This document shows positions 23,701 to 35,812 of a stretch of 64,000 nucleotides of DNA, piece after piece. How positions within the stretch are numbered: the stretch's first letter is position 1; each line of letters opens with the position of its first letter. Under the pieces are notes generated by a model that was not told the DNA's origin, made no database searches, and worked only from the letters and a program-made list of their open reading frames with translations. The translations under genes were made by a program, and so were the position numbers. This stretch comes from Antennarius striatus (lineage: Eukaryota; Chordata; Actinopteri; Lophiiformes; Antennariidae), in contig NC_090787.1 in NCBI RefSeq assembly GCF_040054535.1, forward strand, positions 16,506,001 through 16,570,000, given 5' to 3'.

Positions 23701-26700
23701 AGGTCAAACTGCACGTTAGTTGAATCTAAGTTTAGCAGGAGGCCAGCAGTGCTGTATTTCTGTAAGGAGGTGCACATCACACGTGAGTGTGTCTGGTGCG
23801 TACCGGTAATGAAAGCACATACAATTAAACACACATGCATGCGGACACACACATATTGAGTTCTGCCAAAACAGGCGGGGTGCAAAGACAAAGAGGGGGG
23901 GTTTGGAAACGTGGGCAAATAATGACTCTGGGACAGTTTCCCATCAAAATGAGGTCACACAGGATGCCCCCTTGTGAAACGGTGTCACTTTTATGTTTTA
24001 TTATACAAGATAGACAATTAAAAAAAAAGAAATATAGAAAACGTGTGTGTCTGAGAAGCAACAACAGGTGTTTGTGTTTTAATGTGTAATGATTATGAGG
24101 TGTTAAATAAGGTAAGATTATAAGAACGAGCAGTCAGTGTCTGATCTGTCTGACACCCACAGGGTGCTGAGTGGACTGTTACCATGAAAAGATGGAAATA
24201 AAAACAGCACAGTCGTCCCTCTGATTAAAAGTAAAGCCGGCTCCCTGGCCTGAGAGTCATCCACATACCAAGAAGCTAAATAACACTGAGAAACCTGAGA
24301 GAGCTGAGGAGTCATGCAGCCCCTAAGGAAGGGGGGGGGGGGGCAAATGAAGGAGGAATTGGCAGTCGAGGAGGAAATGAGGAGATATTGGAAGGAAAAA
24401 AATGAGGGGAAAAGGAGTGACAGTCGGTGGACTCAACAGAGATAGAAGAGATGGAGAAGAAAAAATGAACTTGATTAAATCTTCTGGTTCAGATCAGCTG
24501 TATGAAATGCTTTTGCTGGGATTTGGTGCTATATTAATTAAAATGATCCGACATGACTCATCCTCTATGTGGCTAATAGTTTATTTAATTTCTAGGAGTT
24601 AGCTGACAGGACACAAGTGTCAAATCCATTACGTTACGGTATTTTCTGCACTATAAGGCGCACTGGATTATAAGGCGCACCTTCAATGAATGGCCTATCC
24701 AAAAATACATTTCATATATAAGGCACACTGAATTATGAGGCGCATCGTCGGTTTTTGAGAAGATTAAAGGCTTTTAGGTGCGCCTTATAGATAAATTTCT
24801 GCTTTTAAACAAACTATCTAAACACATTAATGAGGGAGCTTTGTAACTATAGACTTCATTGCAAAGCTAATGGGCAGCTAACAAACTGATAGCAAGACAA
24901 AACTGACATTCGTGTCAAATTCATATCATGCTTTCCAAGAAGTTACCAAAAGATCAATTTATTATTTCTGATTTGAGCAATAAGATTAGTGTCACGGGTG
25001 TTAAAACATCAGGAATAGCAAACAGTTTCGTTTCAGTTCCAACCATGTGTGAAAGGTGAGTATGAAAAACCGTCGTAGTTTTGTTATTCCCACTCCTCTA
25101 ACACCCCCTCCTCCTGCGAGCTGATTATAATCAGATTAGTGCTCAGCAGAGGAGGGCTGTATGAACAAGCAGACATTATAACTACAAGCACATCAGGTCT
25201 GTACAACCAAGACGAAGAAAAGCATCCTGGGTAACTTTTTATGATCACGTTCAGCTCCTTTCTAGGACTCTCTACCTCTCTTTATGCTTCCACCAGCAGT
25301 GACCCTTAACCTGCCACAGTCTCCTCTTGAACAGAAAAGCATGTTGCCATGGTGACAGCCTGAGCAGGGTCCTCAATAACAACAGCCGCCACAAATTTTG
25401 ACTGCATGGACGTGCTACTTTAACTTCCCACATGGTTTTGAAGCTGGACGGCTGTGACGGACTTAAAATGTAAAGTCCAGCCAAGTCTGTGTCAGCCCTT
25501 TGGATTGAGTGGTCGGCTAAATTGTGTAAAGAGGCGCCCACTGTTTGGCCTCCATGGAAGCTGTTGCACAGATACTGTGGAATGCAAAGCAACAAAGACA
25601 AGATTTCTGAAAGCTTTACTAGCATATAGACTGAAACTTCACTGAGCTAACAAGCAAACAAACAAACAAGCCAGGCGATCATAGTCTGTTCATTCTTTAT
25701 ATCATTACTTTGACTAAAACGAGTGCGTACCGAGCACAAGTAACTCCAGCTGGGCTTCGTTCTTCCCCTCCAGGTCATCGGCGATGACGACTTTACAGTA
25801 ATACACTCCGCTGTCGCCCCACTGCAGCCGCCCGATCCGAAGGTCGGCCCCTGTAGGTGCAGGAAACCTGCTGTTAGAGCTGCAATGCTGACAGATCATC
25901 GTCACAAAGCACAGTTTTGAATATTCCCTCGATGGAAACCACATCAGAAAGATCCGTTTCCTGAGACGACACACTTGTATTTGATGATTTTCGGTCTCGA
26001 TAACAATCAGGATATAAGGATATTTTACATGTTTTTCTACACTAACTGATTAAAAGTCGATGAAACAACCACCTGTACAAAACCGTAAGCCACCATGACA
26101 GGAATTAAATTAGAAAAGCTTTGATTTGAATGAGAAATGATTGATAATGCAAGTAAAACTGTAAATTTCACCAGACATTTGATGTCAAATTTTGGTTCTT
26201 GACAAATATAATTGTTTTCTATCATAAGTAATCGCAGCAATTCTTTTTGAAACGAACTCCAAATAAATACACTTGCGACATTAAACTGTTGGTTTTGTGT
26301 GACCTGCGTTGTTTGTATGACTAAAAGCACCACGGCTGTGTTTTTCCTGTCAGCGAAAATGAAATCATTAAAATAAATGACGTTTCTTGGACACATTTAG
26401 ATAGAAGACGGGTGTTTTGTCTCGATAAGGCGTAGGGGTTTTTACAGGCGGTGCTGCCTGAATACGGCTGAGGGCAGGGGGTTGTGATCATGTGTGTTTA
26501 GAGCTCCACTCCATTGTGAAGCAAAGACAAAGAGGTTTATTCTGAGAACAGGAAGCGTGAAGCGTTGTCAGCTCTGATTCCAGCTCTTCCTCCTCAATAA
26601 AACTTTGTCAAAGAGGATAGAAATAAAGGATGGCATTACTGTTTACGATGGCGATGTCTCTGCCTTTGTAGTGCTCAGCCAGCGTCATGGAAGCTCCCTG

Positions 26701-27338
26701 CGCGGAGGCGACAACCCGCACGGTGCGGCTGTTGTCCGAACACTCCAGGTGAGACGTGGCTCCCAGCTCCGAGGCCCCGATGGCCAGATTCTCTGACACG
26801 GTGAAGGCGTCTCGAGTGCGGTCCCGGCAGTAGGACTTGTACCACCACTGCACCACGGGCGTCTGGGTGGAGGCGGTTTGGTACTGACACGGGAGGACCA
26901 CCGACTGGAACAGCATGGCAAACCGCTGCTTCTCCCTCACCGTGACGTGCACGCCATTGCACACACACACTGAGACACACAGACACACACAGACAGAAGA
27001 TGGGACAAAGCAACAACATGAATGTGCAGAGTGGTCATGCAAACGCTAACGTAACTTGTGTCCGACAAACTTTAAACACAACATCGTGGCAGTGCTGAGA
27101 AATGCCAACCAACTACAGTTAAAATGAGATTTATTTAATTCTGTCAAACAAAAATAAATATATAAATTTTAAAAAAACAAGCCAAAGATAATCAATTTTG
27201 GATGACTCATATTGGTGCAGAACTTCTCCTGGAAGATGTTTCTCATCATATCTGGACCAGAACAGACAAGAGGGGAGATTAGTGTGTAGAAGGGATTCCT
27301 CTGGTGCTCAGTATTGAGGTCAGAAAGGCTAAATTCCA

Positions 27339-27424
<86 letters not shown>

Positions 27425-29790
27425 GTGTGTGTGGGAGCTGATGGAGGTGGGGGAAGCTTGCGTACAGGCAGGGGGTTGTCATCACAGAGGGAGGGCGAAG
27501 CTGCAGCTCAGACATTTATTTGTGGGTGTTTTGTGGTCGTCGCTTCGGGTTGAGGAGGGGCAGGAACTCCCTCTAAACAATTCCCAGCAGACAGGAAATC
27601 AAAACAAAATCATACCCAACGGCCCACCTCCACTTAGGACTGTTTATAGCTTCTAAAAAAGAAGCTTTAGGTTATAGACTCACCAAGACTTATCTTTCAA
27701 AGAAGAACTAATTCAAAAATGTCTTTGAGGCAGCTCACTTAGAAACATGTCTGAAACACTGAACCTGTCAGCAAACAAATTATTAACTGGTGGAAAATGC
27801 AAGGTGAAAAGCAGGTTGTTACATTATTATAATTTAAAATACAATTCAATAGAGTATGTGACTACAAATATACTTTGTAACTCAGGAAATGATGTGAAAA
27901 TGCATGTATTTGTAACAATATTGTAATAATTAACACAATATTATTGGTATTATTTTGAAACTATAATATTCTCACGACACTTCTTTCATTTATAACGTTT
28001 AATTTCTGGTTTGCAAAATACATGCCAAAATCCTGTAAGTCAAAACAGATATTTTTTTAAAAATATAGCATGTCCACAAAAGTCATCCCATTCCATATGA
28101 CTTTTGGGATGGTAAAAATAAAAAAATATACTGTATTTTCCATCAATTTCAATGATTTGTTTCGAAAAGGGATGGATGGAGAATGAAATGAGATTAAACA
28201 ATAGAAAATATGTGTTCAGAGTTCACCCTTGTCCTCACATGCTGAGTTTTTTCCGACTACCCAACGTTTTATTTAACATCAACGTTTCAAACCAGTGCGT
28301 TAATGATTGATATCTACGATGGAGTCTGGTCAGATGTGTGTCATCACATTCCCCCATGAGAAGAAACACCTTATCTTCACATTTCTGAGGTGATGCTGGT
28401 GATTAAACTGGGGTAAGAGCAGAAACTGGAGGAGTGATAGAACTCCTCCATTCCTCCTACAGAGTCCCGGTCCCTCCTTTGTTCTTTCTCTCATGGGTCA
28501 GCCCATTGTTTGGGCCCCCACCCCTGTCCCACTTGGGGCGCAAAGAGAGGGGAGGAAGTCAGAGACTCTCAACCAATGGGAGTATCTTTCCTCCTCCAGC
28601 TGGCTGTGAACGAACCAATTAACTTCAAGAGATTTAAACCAAATGAATGCCATCAGTCTGAGGTGAGAAGAGGTTCAACAAACAGCATGGAGACCGTTAA
28701 ATGCATGATGTAGCAGCTTCACAGCAACGCTTGACTATTGTTTGTGTGTTGAGTTAGTGACTCACTGTAGGATAATGAACAGGTTCTCCTCCTCCAGCTG
28801 CACACACACACACACACACACACACACCAAAGGCCTCATTTTAGGATTAGACCATCTTTTTAACTGTGCTCTCACTAAACAGGATCCAGGTCAAAGATCT
28901 GCTCCTGGGATGCTGCGAGTTTCCTGAAAGCAGCCAGACTTTTCCTCTGCAAAGCTCCAACATTTCCTGCCTTAACTACGAGGCGCATTCCTTCACATTG
29001 AATCATTATCCGCAAGAAAAGAAAAGAAAAAAAAAAGACAACCAAACACTGATAAGGCTGAATATAGTCTCCATGAATGATAACGGATGAAACAGAAACA
29101 CTCAGACTGTGAAAACATTCCTGATTTTCTTTCCACATGTTTGACTTTAGAGCAGAATGAGCACATGAATATAATTTTAAAGATAAACATCATAGGGCTC
29201 TAAGTGTTGGTATTTGAGCTGTAATTATAGTAATGGTAAGTAGAGCTTTAAATTTTATATAATAAATTATAAAATGATGCTGGTTGTGATTTCCCATGGG
29301 CTAAAACAGTCATTCAGATGTCTGGATCTAAAGACATAGAAAGTTTTTGATTGTGAACAAGTGGCTGTCAGGCAGTTTTGTTTGAAAAAAACATTAAAAT
29401 AATAAACCGGCATGCTGCTCCCACTTTATCATTAAATATACTTTAAAAAGCACCATTAATGCTTTTTTTTTAAAATGCATAACAAACTGTAATTGTGCAC
29501 AACAGATGTCTGTAAAGCCAAACATATGCCAAAGAGAATGTTTCGGTACAATAGCTGGAAACCTGAGGGACATCCCATAATATGTTACTAAAAATCATCA
29601 CTATGGTGACGTTTAATTCAAATAATAATCCAAAGAATACCTGCGGTAAATCTCGCTCCGTGTAGAACCAGTGTGTGTGAGCAGAGAAGGGTCAACCTGT
29701 TGCGCCGCTGCCGCAAACACGCAACAGATTGCGGGTTTATTCAAACTTACCCGACGCCCCCAGCGCCAGAACCAGCCGGTAGAGCTTCAT
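17745..29790 (-). CDS. ildr2: Immunoglobulin-like domain-containing receptor 2 (angulin-3)
   Basis: ILDR2 is an angulin-family membrane protein of tricellular junctions and the ER, linked to lipid balance and immune regulation in mammals. Coding exons: 29790-29751, 26969-26640, 25850-25731, 23044-22988, 21329-21183, 21031-20870, 20659-20546, 19989-19788, 19309-18670 and a tentative 17768-17745. All phases fit: 1836 nt, 611 aa (human about 639). A short signal peptide precedes an Ig V domain with [19 protein letters not shown] and [12 protein letters not shown] 19-codon juxtamembrane exon reads [17 protein letters not shown]. The membrane exon has EWAFVG and [18 protein letters not shown]. Tail blocks [46 protein letters not shown] and LPPYSEWE follow. 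DDLEGKNE and the SLDELEDFA block favour ILDR2 over LSR. Weakest point: the last eight codons. Confidence 0.9.
17883..18059. mobile_element. Palindromic MITE, copy 1 (ildr2 intron 9)
   Basis: The element has inverted ends. The left begins CAGTATTTTCTGCACTATA; the right, in reverse complement, begins CAGTATTTTCCGCACTATA. Both continue into AGGCGCAC. Length is 177 bp. TA precedes the left end. The CAGT termini and TA flank suggest a Tc1/mariner-type MITE, but assignment to a superfamily is inferred. Confidence 0.75.
19546..19782. mobile_element. Palindromic MITE, copy 2 (ildr2 intron 8)
   Basis: This 237-bp copy is flanked on both sides by TA and shares the AGGCGCAC-bearing inverted ends. Its interior contains repeats of the TATAAGGCGCACTGGA motif. 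Its right end lies five bases from the end of ildr2 exon 8 (19788), so the element occupies position +6 onward of the intron. Confidence 0.8.
21361..21384. repeat. CA/TG microsatellite before ildr2 transmembrane exon
   Basis: A CA run follows a CGCA-rich start and lies about 30 bases upstream of the exon 5 acceptor on the gene strand. Confidence 0.9.
24637..24790. mobile_element. Palindromic MITE, copy 3 (ildr2 intron 3)
   Basis: The left end reads GTATTTTCTGCACTATAAGG. The right end stops at GTGCGCCTTATAG, lacking the last bases found in the other copies, so it is truncated. The same interior motif, TTCAATGAATGGCCTAT, is shared with copy 2. Confidence 0.75.
27342..27432. repeat. (GT)n microsatellite in ildr2 intron 1
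   Basis: About 45 GT units with one C interruption near 27420. Open frames across it on both strands are artefacts of the repeat. Confidence 0.95.
28799..28827. repeat. (CA)n microsatellite in ildr2 intron 1
   Basis: An uninterrupted CA run of about 14 units. The rest of this 2.8-kb intron (26970-29750) shows no exon-like sequence. Confidence 0.9.
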
Positions 29791-30046
29791 TATCGAGTCC
29801 GTTTTTATTCTAAAGCCCAGTTTATTCGCATGTTGGTGATTGTCGCTCGGACAGAACGGACCCGCTGCTGGGACCCACGGACGGAGACTAACGGGACTGG
29901 ACCGTACCACTTCACCCACAGGGGGGGGGGGTGAAGAAAACACCGCTCCGACTAAAACTGAACTGTTAACGACTCAACATGTGCAGAGATATTTATTCAG
30001 ATTTTTTTTTTCTTTTTTCTGGAGTCTCAATTTGTGTTTTTTTGCA
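29791..30046 (-). promoter_or_regulatory. ildr2 5' flank
   Basis: GC-rich DNA lies directly upstream of the ildr2 ATG, with a ten-base G run at 29921-29930, then a long T tract from about 30002. No TATA box is evident. The location is the only strong argument for promoter function. Confidence 0.35.
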
Positions 30047-30178
30047 ATGAGTGGAATGAGATTACTGTTAAAACATGTGTTAGTGCCATTGGGGGTGTTA
30101 GTGGGAGTGGGACGCGCCATGACGACATCAGGTCGACCTGAGAGTTTAGAAGAACTTAAAATCTTACCTAAGAGTTAA
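30047..30178 (+). CDS. Possible 43-residue microprotein upstream of ildr2
   Basis: I do not recognise this frame. The ATG sits in a fair context (TTTGCAATGAGTGG) and opens 43 codons. The product has an N-terminal basic residue, a hydrophobic stretch LLLKHVLVPLGVLVGVG and a polar end. An AATAAA at 30200-30205 lies 22 bases after the stop. Two pyrimidine tracts with AG just upstream could be acceptors for a last exon. It starts 257 bp from the ildr2 ATG on the opposite strand, so a shared promoter is possible. The HVLVP pattern recalls small mitochondrial proteins such as NDUFB1, but the match is too short to name it. It may be chance. Confidence 0.2.
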   Translation: MSGMRLLLKHVLVPLGVLVGVGRAMTTSGRPESLEELKILPKS

Positions 30179-30205
30179 AATCAGGTTGATTTTATAGTGA
30201 ATAAA

Positions 30206-31227
30206 GATGATCCCTTTCATCGCAGGAACAACATATGTTACAATGATTTTATTTTTAGTAAAACTCAATTTAATCATACACTTTGACGTTAGCTTCTAAA
30301 TCAGGAACATTCAAAAACAAATAATGCAACAACCTATAAAATACGTTTTCCACACACATATTAAAATTTTAAAGATTATCTAGCTTGATTACATGTGATC
30401 GCAAACAACAAGTTAAGATAAAACTGAAAAACAAAAGCAACATACATATTTTGTATGCTGGAGTGACAACAATATCTAAATTGCTGTAGTAGAGCTGCAA
30501 TGTATCAGATACACAATATAGAATTGTCATTAAATCACATTTTCACGTTATTTTGATGGGTATTCAATTTGAAAAACAATTTTTTTTCATACAAATTATT
30601 GGTAATGAGAGACAAAATTCTTTAGGTGTACCTGGGTAACATTTGTCCCTGCATTGGTTTATGGGTGTCATCAAGTAATCACAAATAAAATAAGCAACTT
30701 TGGAACTTCGGGAAACCACAGAAACGACACTTAAACATTTTCACTATATAACTTGGTCAACGTCACTAATGACATGAACCTAACATTAGGGAAAATCTCA
30801 TCTTGCATAAACTATACAATCAAAATACAATCTCCTTTTATTCAGCTCTTTAAAGTCAGAATCAGAAACAAACAGCAAACAAACTCAGGAGCTCTTTGCC
30901 CAAGAAAGGAAATATCAAACATCATGTCAGAGCGAAGGTAAATGATTGTTATTGTCATTTAATGTCTATTGTTCATTAATGAGAAAAAGTATGAAACATA
31001 AGCATTGGTGGGTGGGGTTAGAAAAAAAATATCAGGTCATAGTCAGGGGCAGACGTGGGTGAAATACTGGTCAGAAATTGAAATATTGGGTGTCTGAATA
31101 ATATCATTAAATGGAACAATATTATAGCACCAAAACAAGTCAATATAGCTCAGCTACAGTGTCTTCAAACCCAAAGCTACCAAACAGTAGTCACAAGTTT
31201 TGTCCTGTAAACTCTGTCATAACCGCT
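30206..31227. other. Intergenic spacer between ildr2 and gpa33
   Basis: AT-rich sequence without recognisable exons or repeats. A TTTATT at 31228-31233, just beyond, could be the gpa33 polyadenylation signal on the minus strand, about 360 bases after its stop codon. Confidence 0.4.
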
Positions 31228-31594
31228 TTTATTCATTTTAATGTTAGGCCTTTATGTGGGACAAGGTTTTGTTAGATACAGGCCTCTGTTTCTAATATAC
31301 TGTTTTTTAGGCAACCATATAAATGCTAGCTTTTACATAGGAGTTAACTGTATTTTTATGAACATGCTGATTTACTTTGCTGTGTTTCCTTATGTCAAAT
31401 GTGTCTTTATGTTAAAACTCAAACTTTTAAGTGCATTAAAAAATACACGGATCAGCCATAACATTGTGTGTAATGTCCTGCAGGTCCCCTTTTGTAGGCA
31501 AAACAGCCCTGATCCTCTGAGATAGGCAGCAGATCCCTGTTGAATGTTGTGGCTGATCGGTGTAGGCGCATTCAGTAACACGTGGTCATTTACT

Positions 31595-34500
31595 TTAATC
31601 TCTGTATTGATCATCAACGTAATCAAGGCGATCTCGGCTGCGTCGGTAATGATCGCTGTGGTCATTGAGTCGATCGCGACTGCCCCCGTAACGATCGCGT
31701 TGATCGTCCAGACGATGTCGACTGCCCCCGTAACGATCGCGTTGATCGTCCAGACGGTCTCGACTGCCCCCGTGACGATCGCGTTGATCGTCCAGACGAT
31801 CTCGACTGCCCCCGTGACGATCGCGTTGATCGTCCAGACGATCTCGACTGCCCCCGTAACGATTGCGTTGATCGTCCAGACGATCTCGACTGCCCCCGTA
31901 ACGATCGCGTTGATCGTCCAGACCGTCTCGACTTCCACGAGAGTGATCGCGCTGGTCGTGCTGGTGGCGTCGAGACTCGGTGTCACTGGCCTTGCCATCA
32001 TATTTGTCTTTACTACTATTATAACTGCGTTGATCATCCTCCAATTTGTGTCCAGCTGTTCCAAGCATTTGAGGAACAGAGTCTTTGTCTTCATACCGGC
32101 TGGACTGCTTCGTCTCTGTGTTTGACTTGTCATCCAAGTACTGCTCTCCAACTTCAGGAGCATTTCTGTCATAATACACATCTCCAGGCGACCTAATACA
32201 AAAACGGACATATTATAAAAAGGAAACCAAAAATAGGGAGATTTGGGGGTTGGATCAAAAAAGACTGTGAACAAAAGTCAGATACTGAGGTTACGCTGAT
32301 CTGAGTGTTGGTGGTGAACATTCACTACAAACATCAAACATACCCTTCAGGAGTTTTGGGCTTTTTATCTTTTTTCCGACAGCAACAGAAAATGAGAATC
32401 CCCAGAATCACAACACCTGCGAGGACACCCACAATGATCCCTGCAGTGGCGCCAATGTTCATGCTGGCTGTGGAGACAGAGGAGAACGTCAGTAGATTCA
32501 ACCTTTTCTTGAAGGTCTATTGTTTCTTTCCTGTAACTCCCTGCAGTCTTTACAAACTGCCTACACTCACAAAGAGTTAGAAGATTGTCAATTTTGTTGA
32601 AAAATTTTTTATATTATCTAACCAAACTTCAAATTATTGATTTTCTGCTTGACTTGAGAAGTTTTACATAGATAAGGTACTTACCCTGACATCCTAATGC
32701 TTGCAGTTCACACCAGAGCAGTACAAATGCTTCTAATTCCCTCTTGAACTTTGAATATTGAGGTTTTGGTTTGGGAGGAGAAAAAAAAACTTGAAGAAAC
32801 CTAAATTACTCCCACCACAGCTGCATGGTCACTAAATTGAGGCTTTGACATTTGGACAAATCCAAATTTTGAGGGCATTTCTGTCTCTTATGAATGGCCG
32901 TTCAAAAGTTTAGCAAAAGATCAGTTACCATTTAACACATCCCACAACACAGAAACAGTCTGTTCCTGGCCACTTGATAAAGTTAAGTTTGATGTTCCTC
33001 TCAGCTCTGCTGTGGATTGATAATTATCTGCCATGTTGTGCTAAGAATGTGGTCCACCATGGGTTTATGAGACCTTTTGTGATCAGAAGTTACTAAATGC
33101 CTGAATGGAATTACAGACCCGAGGAGAAAATCTCAGTGGATTCACCACAAACAGCTGAGCAGGTAAGTCATGTGAAAACACTCACGAGGCATCACGGATA
33201 AGGTGAGGTTACAGCTGGCAGAGCCGATCCGATTTGTTGATGTGCAAATGTAGAACCCAGACATTTCTCTTGAAATATTGAAGAGAGATAGCGCTCCATC
33301 TTCTGCAAAGTAATGACAAAATAGGTCAAATAATGATGAGATGGTGGAACCTTCGTCACACTACCTCAGATAGAATAAGCTTTCTACCAGAGATATGTGA
33401 TTTAAAGATATGGTCGTTAAAAGGCGTACTTTCGACCGTCCTAGGTGGAAATGGTCTGGGAATGTTTTCGACGCTGTAGCTCTTCCATTCTGACACAGGT
33501 TTGGGGGATCCCTGGGACACGCAGGTCAGGGTGATATTTTGCCAGTATTCTGCAGTTCCCAAAATCTCACAGACCGGTTGAGAGGGAGGCACTGGATAAA
33601 AACAAGGAATTGATGATTAAAGTTGCAGTTATTCTGAGGAAAGAGGAACAAATTTAGTAATGATTTCACATACATTGGTGTATACAGAATTTAAATACAA
33701 TTATTAACAACAGATACATACAGTATATATAACCAATACATTCTGTGAATTATTCTCACCAAGAACCAACAGAGAAGTAGTTGCAGCCGTTGTTCCTTCA
33801 TCATCATTGGGGATCATAACACTACACTGGAAACGGCGGCTGTCCTGAATGGTCACCTTTGATAAGGTGAGTCTGCTCTCCTGTCTGTCCATGTCCACCT
33901 CCATGGTGGCTTTGCCTTCATATAAAGGCGCTATGTCAACGGGGTTGTTCAGAAAGTAGGTGGCCACAAGTTCCTAGAGAAATAAACACAAATATGCTTT
34001 ACAAAGATGCTGTAATGGTGGTGAGGGGTTATTGAATACTCCTTGGATCCTAAAATGTTAAATTAGTCAATAAAAGAATACAAGAGATGAGATAATGAGA
34101 GAATTGTATAAGATATCAAAATTGATCAAGGATTTTTTTTTTCAATGAATGAGGAATAATTGAGGAAATTGTTAAATTTAACATAAGGTTATGTTTTCTC
34201 TGATTAATTTTGGTTTGTTTGTCTGTTTGCAGGAATACAAAAATACTGCTCAAAAGATTTACGTGAAAGGAATGAACTGGATATATTTTCTTCTTTTGCA
34301 CTTAAACTACTCATGTAATAATTTTGTGTACAGGTCATCATAACTGTAGTATCAGGTAGACATTACAAGTCATCCTGAGTTAAGTATATAATAGTTTGTG
34401 TCTGATATGCAGCAGCAGTTTATGTCATGACTTAGTCTGATTCACTGACTGAACAAAGGTCATAAACAGCAGTTGAAGGAAGGGACAACTCCTTACAGAA

Positions 34501-35353
34501 TTTTTCTGCAGTGAATCACTGTGATGAGATAATTCCAAAGATTTGATAAGAATATAGTTTCGATTACACATTAGAATAAACAGATGTGATACAGTAATTG
34601 GGTATAGCACATGTGTATAATATGGATTATAAGGCAAAATTATACAGCTTTATTTACAGAATGGGAAGCACTCTCCAGCTTCATGATTTAAATTCCCCTT
34701 CAGGTGGATAAGTCATGTTGCATAAAGATGCTATAACTACTGTACTTTCTATGCATGTAGCTTCTTTGAACTCTCACCATTGTGGCTTCTGTGCTGTCAG
34801 GGAAAGCTTTCCACGTCAAGACAAAATTGTTAGCGATTGGTCTGGCTGGGACGAAGGAACAGGTCAAGGTAACATCAGCTCCACTTGCTACCTCATATTC
34901 TGCCTGTGGAATAGTAACCTCCAAACTCCAGCAGCACGAAAGTACTGGAATAAAAAGGTAGAAACAATAATAGATATAAATCTGTAACTATTGGTTGTTC
35001 TTACAAAATTATTGAAACTCATTTTGTTTGTACAATAATGTTTCAAGGCAACAAAATACTAGTTTGTTTGGATCTGTGACAACATCAAATACTGGAAGTT
35101 TTTACCATGAAATATTATCCATTCAGTTTCTTTTACAGCAAATTTATACATGGTTTTAACTACAGGTCTCTTTTAAATACGATGAAATCATACTTCCGCT
35201 TGAGTAGCAAGAAGTTGGGTTAATGATTAACACAGGTGTTAATGCATGAAGGTGTGGTAGTGGTTTACAGAAACGAGAAAGAAAAGTAAAATTAAACTTA
35301 CCTGTTAGTATCACAAATAATTTTGACCAGTCAAGCTGCTTATTTTTCGACAT
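31595..35353 (-). CDS. gpa33: Cell surface A33 antigen-like (CTX family) with tandem-repeat tail
   Basis: A33 is a junctional Ig-superfamily protein of intestinal epithelium. Coding exons: 35353-35302, 34944-34778, 33973-33760, 33591-33430, 33302-33186, 32467-32344 and 32192-31595; all phases fit, giving 1434 nt (477 aa). A signal peptide is followed by an Ig V domain (VTLTCSF, then DSRRFQCSV and LLVLG) and an Ig C2 domain (PPSQPVCEILG, NITLTCVSQGSP, SGFYICTSTN, ASCNLTL). The membrane exon starts PSMNIGATAGIIVGVLAG and ends FCCCRKKDKK, with cysteines that may be palmitoylated. PPS.P.C, SGFYICTS and PSMN match human GPA33 closely. The 200-residue last exon is much longer than the human tail (whole human protein 319 aa). 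It is rich in Asp, Arg and Gln and ends in 14-residue repeats. Position next to pou2f1 and ildr2 supports the name. Confidence 0.9.
31631..31965. repeat. 42-bp coding minisatellite in gpa33 last exon
   Basis: The unit is 42 bp, for example starting at 31681 and again at 31723. It encodes GGSRDRLDDQRDRY on the minus strand. About eight units can be followed, six of them nearly identical and the outer ones diverged. Because 42 is a multiple of three, the antisense strand also stays open; that frame is a by-product. Confidence 0.92.
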
Positions 35354-35591
35354 TGTCAAAAAAGGACAGGAACATATAGTCTTTGAAAAACTGTAAATTG
35401 ATGTGTTCATTCCAGCAGCGGAAGCCTGCCTAACCTTCACCACGAACTCCCAGGTGTGGAGAGGTTGATTCTTCCAGGTAATAAGTCAACAGATATACGT
35501 CACATGTCACGAGAAGACCAATCATCGATCTGTTTATGTTTGAATAAACCTGCTGCTCATTCAAATGAGAGTAATATAACAAAAAGAGTAA

Positions 35592-35812
<221 letters not shown>

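Noticed and set aside
27279-27656. Open frames rich in VCVC or HTHT
   Set aside because: Translation of the GT microsatellite; the same holds at 57972-58160 and 63284-63746.
18670-29790. Naming the second angulin gene lsr
   Set aside because: Parts of the Ig domain resemble LSR, but DDLEGKNE, the [12 protein letters not shown] block and the neighbours gpa33 and pou2f1 fit ILDR2 better.
31631-31965. Regular repeats resembling an array
   Set aside because: Direct coding repeats without unique spacers, in a vertebrate exon; not CRISPR.
31544-32125. Plus-strand frame of 193 codons with hydrophobic repeats
   Set aside because: It is antisense to the 42-bp gpa33 repeat; the period is a multiple of three, so both strands remain open.
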